Assembly: GCF_007748175.1 (NCBI RefSeq)
Contig: NZ_CP037422.1
Location: forward strand, 885,258 to 949,257
DNA: 64,000 nucleotides
From: Gimesia aquarii
GTDB lineage: Bacteria; Planctomycetota; Planctomycetia; Planctomycetales; Planctomycetaceae
Reading direction: 5' to 3'
In this document: in pieces, positions 58,799 through 64,000 of the stretch
Numbering within the stretch: the stretch's first letter is position 1
Layout: each line of letters begins with the position of its first letter
Notes under the pieces: generated by a model
What the model was told of the DNA's origin: nothing
Databases searched by the model: none
Seen by the model: only the letters and a program-made list of their open reading frames with translations
Translations under genes and position numbers: made by a program

Positions 58799-59104
58799 TT
58801 AGCAGGCAACAGGAGGTCCCCGGGAATCACGCCTTTCATAACGATCCGATTCTTTGCAACTGAAAACTGCATTTTGAATACGGGGATTCGTTAGCGAAAT
58901 CTCTGTCGAGAATTTGAGATCCTGGATCAGAGTCTCTTCTTCACCAGAGTCTTCACTTTCTTCCAGCTCTAATTCAGAGTAGAGCCAATCTGGATTCGAC
59001 TCTGGAAACTCAACAAGAATCGGCCCACCCAGCATAAAAGCCATGTCCAGCACAAATACTGTACAAAAAGCAAGTAACAAAGATTGGCGGGCATATTGAA
59101 ACAT
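58799..59104 (-). CDS. Small hypothetical exported/membrane-anchored protein
   Basis: This 101-aa protein has a hydrophobic N-terminus (SLLLAFCTVFVLDMAFML), likely a signal peptide or anchor. An acidic middle (LELEESEDSGEEE) and a short basic, Cys-containing tail follow. No family is recognised. The start is an ATG with a purine-rich CGGAAAAT some distance upstream. It lies upstream of the SulP gene on the same strand, separated by 211 bp. Confidence 0.5.
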   Translation of the reverse strand: MFQYARQSLLLAFCTVFVLDMAFMLGGPILVEFPESNPDWLYSELELEESEDSGEEETLIQDLKFSTEISLTNPRIQNAVFSCKESDRYERRDSRGPPVAC

Positions 59105-59470
59105 GTTTGGATACTATTTTCCGTTTATTGCTTTGTCAATGATGGGTTTATGACCTAACTTAAAAGTGTGAGGTCTGATTCGTTCATTTGGATGTCAGAT
59201 CTTCTAAGTTCTTTCTAAGTCATCACTAAATCATATTTTCCTTGCTCACCAGCATTCACATTGGTTTGCTGTCATGTGAGAATATGAGTAGCATCAACAG
59301 AATATGTCATATATTAAAAGATGGACTGATAGGAAGATCTTACCGTTTAGAGCAATCTAACATGTTTAAAATTATTTAAAGCATGTTTGCCTACCTAACT
59401 TCTTGAAATCACTCATATTTAGATATCATACAGGGCCACGGGTCCTGGATCTCGAAAGCTTGAGGATCTG
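59105..59470. other. Intergenic region upstream of the large protease gene
   Basis: Divergent spacer carrying the promoters of the small hypothetical gene and the protease. A GAGG ribosome-binding site for the protease lies at its right end. No other recognisable element. Confidence 0.5.
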
Positions 59471-62400
59471 ATGAATATTTTAAATGGTCGTAGTTTGATA
59501 CGTTTCTCTCTGATCATCGCAATCGTGACCTGTTGCATCCATTTGAGTCATCAAGATGCTTCTGCGCAATCAATGAAACAGGAATTATGTGATTGCTCTC
59601 CAGAACTCACCTTGTTGTTACGTGTTAACGATGTCAGACGAACCGCAACACTGGTTACAAAAGCAGGTGGTAAAGTTGTCTATGATCCCAATCTGGGTAT
59701 CGGAAACGACATTCCCTTTCTGGTTGTGAACCTTCCGCCAAGTAAACTGAACGATAAAAAATTCATCGATTCACTCAAACTTCCTTCAGGTGTGATGGAA
59801 GAAATTATTCCAGAAAAAATTGTTCCTCAGGCGGAACCGGAAGTAACAGACACAAATGTCCCTGAACTAAAAGCTGCTCCGGAAGCAGATTTTGACTCAC
59901 TCTATGTTCCACTGGATGACATCAAAATTCCAGCGCTGAGAAAACGTGTCGCCGGCAAAGGTCTGGGTGAAGGTACCATTGTCGCGATTATCGATACAGG
60001 CATTGATACCACTCATCCTGTATTTCAGGATCGTGTCATTTTCTGGAACGATGCCACACGTGAGGGCCGTATGAAATTAACCCGCCTACGTCAACTAGAT
60101 GGAAAAATTGAAATTGAGCCCCGTAAATTCATCGCCCTTCCGGAGACAATTAAAGAGAACGACTATGTTTTCTTTGGTTATATTGATGAGAAAAAACTGG
60201 GATTTCAGCAAGGAGATATTTGGACCACACTTGGTAAAGAGGGTGTCGATATCAATCGAAATGGAACCAAAGACGATAAATTAATGGTCGTCGTTGGCTC
60301 AATCCCCAATCCGGTCTTCAAGAAAGAAGCAGAGAAGAAGGAAGAAGAAAAGAAAAAGGCAAGTACAGAGAAAAAAGAGACCGACAAAGACGCGCCGTTG
60401 GTTGCTAAAAAACCGGATCTGGAAAAACGAGATCTGCCCAAAGAATACACACTGGCTTTCGTTGATGTCGACATGGATGGCAAATTCAGCAAAGAGGAAG
60501 CCAAGACACCAATCATCGATTTCAATACCGCACGAAAAATGCAGAGAGACGGTCTGAAGGTTCCTTACCAAACGATGTTGGAATTTCCTTCTCGCACCAA
60601 ACGCATCGCTTATCCTTTGTTATTCCGCCCTGATGCAAAAAAACAAGTCACAGAAATCACGATTGCCTTCGATCAACAGTCGCATGGCACACATGTCGCT
60701 GGAATCGTTGCCGGTAGTGGAGTACAAATTGAAGGCGCTGCCCCCAAAGCCGAATTGATGTCTATTAAAGTCTGTTCAGGACGTAACTGCACAGACCAGG
60801 CAATTATTCGCGGTATCATCGCTGCCTTCTTTAATCCCGAAGGTTATGTGCCCGATGTTGTGAATATCTCACTGGGAAGTCACGAAGGTTATCTTAAACG
60901 TCCGTTGAGTATCCTCATCCAGGATTTATCAGCAAAATTCGGAACAACATTTTTCGTCTCCGCATCGAATGATGGTCCTGGATATCGAACAATCAATGGT
61001 CTGGCAGGTTCCAGCCCCGCCGTGTTTGTGGGTGCTCATGTTTCTGCCAACACATTAAGAGAACACTACCGTCTTGCGGAGGGAGTCAATGCTCCCGAAC
61101 ACGGCTTACTTTACTTTTCCTCATTAGGACCGTCCTACACAGGAGAAATGCGTCCGAATGTGGTTGCCCCTGGTTCTGCGCTTTCATCGACTCCTTTGAA
61201 CTCAGATGGATCGAGCATGTTTAATGGAACCAGTATGTCCTCCCCCATTGCCGCCGGTGCAGCTGCAGCCATGTTGTCATTGGTTAAAGCAGACAAAGCA
61301 TATGAAAAAGTGCTGGAGCGACAAAAACAAAAAATCCAGGCCATTCGAAAGAAATCGTCAGACAGTAAATACTCACTCACATCATTGGCCTTGAGCATGC
61401 GACTCGCTTTAGAAAATTCAGCGATGCGTATGAAAGGATTTACCTATGCCCAACAGGGAGCGGGTCTCATAGACATCGACAAAGCCTATCCAGAGTTCCT
61501 GAGATTGGCCAATTTAACGGTGAATCCCAAAACACAAACTGCAGAATTCAGTATCAATCGCTATTCGAAATTTAATCGACTTTATGACCGATCCAATAAC
61601 ATTGCCGCTCACAAAAAAGTCGACCTGGATTTGAATATCGATGGTGAAGTTTCTGATCGTGGAAGCCTGTTACTAAAGAATACGCCTGCCATCGTGAAAC
61701 TGGAAAAAGTGGAAATTCAAAACAGTGATGGCACTGTGACAACTCTAGATGTAAACGGGAATAAAGAAAAAATTCCTTTTTCTATTGCTTTGCCAGGTAA
61801 AGAAGAAGCACAGGGAAATCAGATCTCTCTTGTGCTCTCAAACAGCAGTAAATCCTATTTTTACAGTACTCGTAAACGTGAGTTAATGGAAACCGGAAAA
61901 ACTTATCTGGCTTATTATACGGTTTCACAGCATGGCGAACGGGAATTCAGTTTCCTGGACGTCGTTCATAAGCCTATTGAATTATCTGATCTTCAAACAG
62001 AAGTGAATCTTCCCGGTATCGCTCTGCGAGATTCTGACCGCGTTGCCGCGTTTGTGGTACCACAGCAAACGATCTCAGCCGGTGCTTATCACCGTTATCC
62101 GATTGCCATCACACGACGTGATAGTAGTCTGTCTGTCATGCTCGGATTTGAAGCGCAAAGTTCAGGACGTTTGTTGGTAAGTGTATTTAATCCGGATGGC
62201 AAAGAAATTGGCTATCGCGTGATTCAGCAAACGGCACAGCTGGGAGGTGACAGGTCAAATGCCAGTCTGACTGTGAAAACAAAAGAAGAGGGGATCCATG
62301 AAGTTGTTGTCAGTACCTACAGTGGTAACTGGCTCAATGAGTCCAAGTATGACCTTCTGATTGAAGCCCAACGCTTCCGTGCATCAAACGATAAACTCGC

Positions 62401-63211
62401 GATTTCGACTGTTGATTCCGGGAGAGAATCTGAGAAGCTGGTTACGTTCTTAAACTCCTCAGGGCAAGTGCGAAGTATGAGTGCCAGTCTGGGGGGACTG
62501 ACGCGAGTGGTACCGCAGGAGAAATTCCCGATTCTGGCCAATTATCGCACCTTCCGCAAACTTGATATACCTTACTGGCGACCAGAAAGTGGAGAATCTA
62601 AAACAACCAGTGTGCGGCTGACATTTCCACCCGATGATAAAAAATACAAAGGTTTTAGCGGGCGTATTGATCATCGCCTGTATAAAAAAAGTCCCGATGG
62701 CAAAATGGTTCAAGCTTATAAGGGATCGTTCGCAGGTCGCGGAAAATCGTTTAATAACATTCCTCGGCCAGAACCTGGTAAACCATATGAAACACTGTAT
62801 GCGGCCGTCGATACTTTCTTTACAGTCCCCTTTGACGAAGGTTTGAAGCAGAGCCAAGGGACGATTACACTCGATGCTTACTTCCCAGGAATTCCTGTAA
62901 AGATGGAAGGCGCGTTTCAACTCAGCATTCTATCCGTTGGTAGACCGGATGTTTACATCCTGAAGATTAAAGCTCCCAAAAAGTTGATTGATGCCTCGGC
63001 TGCTAAAACATCTCACAGCAGTCCCTCACAGGCGACTCTGGAAATTCCCACAAAAATTGGTGGTGTGTCGAAAATCAAAGTCACGCTTCCTGTGACAGTG
63101 ACTCCAGATGTGAAATCAACCCTGGCAAAACAACTCATTCGATCGAGCATCAGTATTTCCACTAGTGACTCCAGAATTTCCGATTCGATCCCAATTGAAA
63201 TTTCACAATAG
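59471..63211 (+). CDS. Large exported subtilisin-like protease (S8, tripeptidyl-peptidase II-like layout)
   Basis: This is a 1246-aa secreted serine protease. A signal peptide (FSLIIAIVTCCIHLS, cleavage near ASA-QS) is followed by a propeptide-like region. The S8 triad is Asp175 (IIDTGIDTTHP), His405 (SHGTHVAG) and Ser588 (NGTSMSSP), with oxyanion Asn500 (SASNDGPG). The 230-residue gap between Asp and His is far longer than in subtilisin and recalls tripeptidyl-peptidase II. It contains a Lys/Glu-rich charged stretch (about residues 280-320) and an EF-hand-like DVDMDGKFSKEEA. The C-terminal half (about 650-1246) is beta-rich and probably mediates assembly or substrate binding. GAGG is 6 nt before the ATG. 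Substrates are unknown. Confidence 0.9.
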   Translation: MNILNGRSLIRFSLIIAIVTCCIHLSHQDASAQSMKQELCDCSPELTLLLRVNDVRRTATLVTKAGGKVVYDPNLGIGNDIPFLVVNLPPSKLNDKKFIDSLKLPSGVMEEIIPEKIVPQAEPEVTDTNVPELKAAPEADFDSLYVPLDDIKIPALRKRVAGKGLGEGTIVAIIDTGIDTTHPVFQDRVIFWNDATREGRMKLTRLRQLDGKIEIEPRKFIALPETIKENDYVFFGYIDEKKLGFQQGDIWTTLGKEGVDINRNGTKDDKLMVVVGSIPNPVFKKEAEKKEEEKKKASTEKKETDKDAPLVAKKPDLEKRDLPKEYTLAFVDVDMDGKFSKEEAKTPIIDFNTARKMQRDGLKVPYQTMLEFPSRTKRIAYPLLFRPDAKKQVTEITIAFDQQSHGTHVAGIVAGSGVQIEGAAPKAELMSIKVCSGRNCTDQAIIRGIIAAFFNPEGYVPDVVNISLGSHEGYLKRPLSILIQDLSAKFGTTFFVSASNDGPGYRTINGLAGSSPAVFVGAHVSANTLREHYRLAEGVNAPEHGLLYFSSLGPSYTGEMRPNVVAPGSALSSTPLNSDGSSMFNGTSMSSPIAAGAAAAMLSLVKADKAYEKVLERQKQKIQAIRKKSSDSKYSLTSLALSMRLALENSAMRMKGFTYAQQGAGLIDIDKAYPEFLRLANLTVNPKTQTAEFSINRYSKFNRLYDRSNNIAAHKKVDLDLNIDGEVSDRGSLLLKNTPAIVKLEKVEIQNSDGTVTTLDVNGNKEKIPFSIALPGKEEAQGNQISLVLSNSSKSYFYSTRKRELMETGKTYLAYYTVSQHGEREFSFLDVVHKPIELSDLQTEVNLPGIALRDSDRVAAFVVPQQTISAGAYHRYPIAITRRDSSLSVMLGFEAQSSGRLLVSVFNPDGKEIGYRVIQQTAQLGGDRSNASLTVKTKEEGIHEVVVSTYSGNWLNESKYDLLIEAQRFRASNDKLAISTVDSGRESEKLVTFLNSSGQVRSMSASLGGLTRVVPQEKFPILANYRTFRKLDIPYWRPESGESKTTSVRLTFPPDDKKYKGFSGRIDHRLYKKSPDGKMVQAYKGSFAGRGKSFNNIPRPEPGKPYETLYAAVDTFFTVPFDEGLKQSQGTITLDAYFPGIPVKMEGAFQLSILSVGRPDVYILKIKAPKKLIDASAAKTSHSSPSQATLEIPTKIGGVSKIKVTLPVTVTPDVKSTLAKQLIRSSISISTSDSRISDSIPIEISQ

Positions 63212-63225
63212 GCCTTGATGTAGAA

Positions 63226-63642
63226 GTGAAATCTTTGATGTTAGATCAACCTCCACGGACTGGCTCATTGAAAACAATTACCTTTGAAGTGCAACAAAGT
63301 CACACGATTACTTTCACTCACAAATCGGAGATTTCGGTCTTATCAACGCCGTCTCTGATTTGGTTTCTGGAGCAAGCCGCGTTACAATTTCTGGAACCAT
63401 GGCTTGATGATCAGTCTCTGAGTGTTGGAACTCATGTGGATGTGGAGCACTTGGCTCCGACTCCCATTGGCGCCACTGTAAGTTGCACGGCCAGACTCAT
63501 CTATCAAGATGCCCCCGTGTATCGCTTCAGTGTTGAAGCGTATGCAGGTCAGGAAAAGATCGCGAAGGGAGTTCATTCACGACGCATCATCAAAGCCAAC
63601 CAGTTAGTCAAACGCTTAAAAAAACAACTAGACTTCTACTGA
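63226..63642 (+). CDS. FlK-like hotdog thioesterase
   Basis: This 138-aa single-hotdog protein resembles the fluoroacetyl-CoA thioesterase family. STPSLIWFLEQAALQFLEPWL is the central helix, and SVGTHVDVEHLAPTPIGATV carries the family's His and Gly-rich strand. The C-terminal strand ends near GVHSRRII. It probably hydrolyses a CoA thioester; a fluoroacetate role is not implied. The start may be GTG at 63226 or ATG at 63238; neither has a clear ribosome-binding site. It follows the protease gene by 14 bp and may be cotranscribed with it and with the next gene. Confidence 0.8.
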   Translation: MKSLMLDQPPRTGSLKTITFEVQQSHTITFTHKSEISVLSTPSLIWFLEQAALQFLEPWLDDQSLSVGTHVDVEHLAPTPIGATVSCTARLIYQDAPVYRFSVEAYAGQEKIAKGVHSRRIIKANQLVKRLKKQLDFY

Positions 63643-63654
63643 GAGGGTAATGAA

Positions 63655-63963
63655 ATGATTTTTGTCATTGCGAATATTGAATTAGCAGAAGGAAAACAGG
63701 CTGCCTTTTTGGAAGCCTTTCGTCAATTAGTCCCACAAGTCCTGGCTGAAGAAGGCTGTATTGAATATGGACCAGCCGTCGACGAAGATACAGATATCCC
63801 CATCCAAGTCAAGAATGGCGATCAGATTGTTACGGTCATGGAAAAGTGGGAAAGTGTGGAAACACTCAAAGCGCATCTCGCCGCACCGCATATGCAGGCT
63901 TATCGGGAGCAGGTTGCTGATCTGGTGAAAGGAACTACGATCAAAATCCTGAAGCCAGCTTGA
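63655..63963 (+). CDS. Antibiotic-biosynthesis-monooxygenase (ABM)-domain protein
   Basis: This 102-aa ferredoxin-like-fold protein of the ABM/YgiN type has IFVIANIELAEGKQAAFLEAF, EGCIEYGPAVDED and VMEKWESVETLKAHLAAPHM, typical of cofactor-free quinol-monooxygenase-like dimers. GAGAGGG lies about 5 nt before the ATG. It starts 12 bp after the thioesterase, so they are probably cotranscribed. Activity is unproven. Confidence 0.87.
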   Translation: MIFVIANIELAEGKQAAFLEAFRQLVPQVLAEEGCIEYGPAVDEDTDIPIQVKNGDQIVTVMEKWESVETLKAHLAAPHMQAYREQVADLVKGTTIKILKPA

Positions 63964-64000
63964 ATGGCCGTTAAGGTTTGGGAGCCACTAAGGGCTGTTC

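Overview
The window looks like chromosomal DNA of a planctomycete, probably a Gimesia-like Planctomycetaceae member. The evidence is a Tat-exported DUF1501 protein, a PVC-type dehydrogenase with HEAT repeats and a C-terminal CxxCH haem site, a secreted sulfatase, an NHL-propeller protein, many secreted enzymes of unknown substrate, and moderate GC. This is inferred from gene content; no marker gene was aligned. I saw no tRNA, rRNA, CRISPR array, transposase or prophage gene.

Layout. 0.4-3.0 kb: a D-threonine-aldolase-type PLP enzyme and a DUF1501 protein. 3.1-11.3 kb (minus strand): a YqiJ-like membrane/OB-fold protein, a flotillin-like protein and a giant coiled-coil AAA ATPase, apparently one operon. 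11.7-16.8 kb: housekeeping genes fabI, rpoD and citrate synthase, with a mostly empty 1.07 kb region between rpoD and citrate synthase. 17-19.7 kb: a secreted beta-helix protein, a flippase-like membrane protein and a small zinc-ribbon protein. 19.7-21.3 kb: a winged-helix AAA ATPase. 21.7-27.7 kb (plus strand): a compact five-gene biosynthetic cluster, namely an AsnB-type amidotransferase, an acyl carrier protein, an AMP-forming ligase, a NadE-like ATP-pyrophosphatase with an extra segment, and a polysaccharide deacetylase. 28-29.5 kb: rpsD and adenylate kinase.

29.6-43.8 kb is an accessory stretch of mostly exported proteins: sulfatase, Ntn-type amidohydrolase, BPL_N-type amidotransferase-like protein, transglutaminase-like protein, metallophosphoesterase, NHL propeller, lipoprotein with glycosidase-like repeats, and a small beta-sandwich protein. 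A short-chain dehydrogenase and several unknowns are interspersed. 43.9-48.6 kb is an RND efflux permease and its membrane-fusion lipoprotein. 48.9-50.2 kb is glgC. 50.5-53.9 kb is the large haem-binding dehydrogenase. 54.2-56.2 kb is rarA with a convergent unknown gene. 56.9-58.6 kb is a SulP transporter, 59.5-63.2 kb a very large exported subtilisin-like protease, and 63.2-64 kb a FlK-like thioesterase and an antibiotic-biosynthesis-monooxygenase-like protein.

The two most interesting assemblies are the flotillin/YqiJ/giant-ATPase operon, probably a membrane-associated remodelling or stress system, and the AsnB/ACP/ligase/NadE-like/deacetylase cluster, which looks like a dedicated amide- or acyl-transfer pathway for a surface carbohydrate or small molecule. 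Several intrinsic terminators, non-ATG starts and structured leaders were found by eye. Function statements rest on motif recognition, not on database searches.
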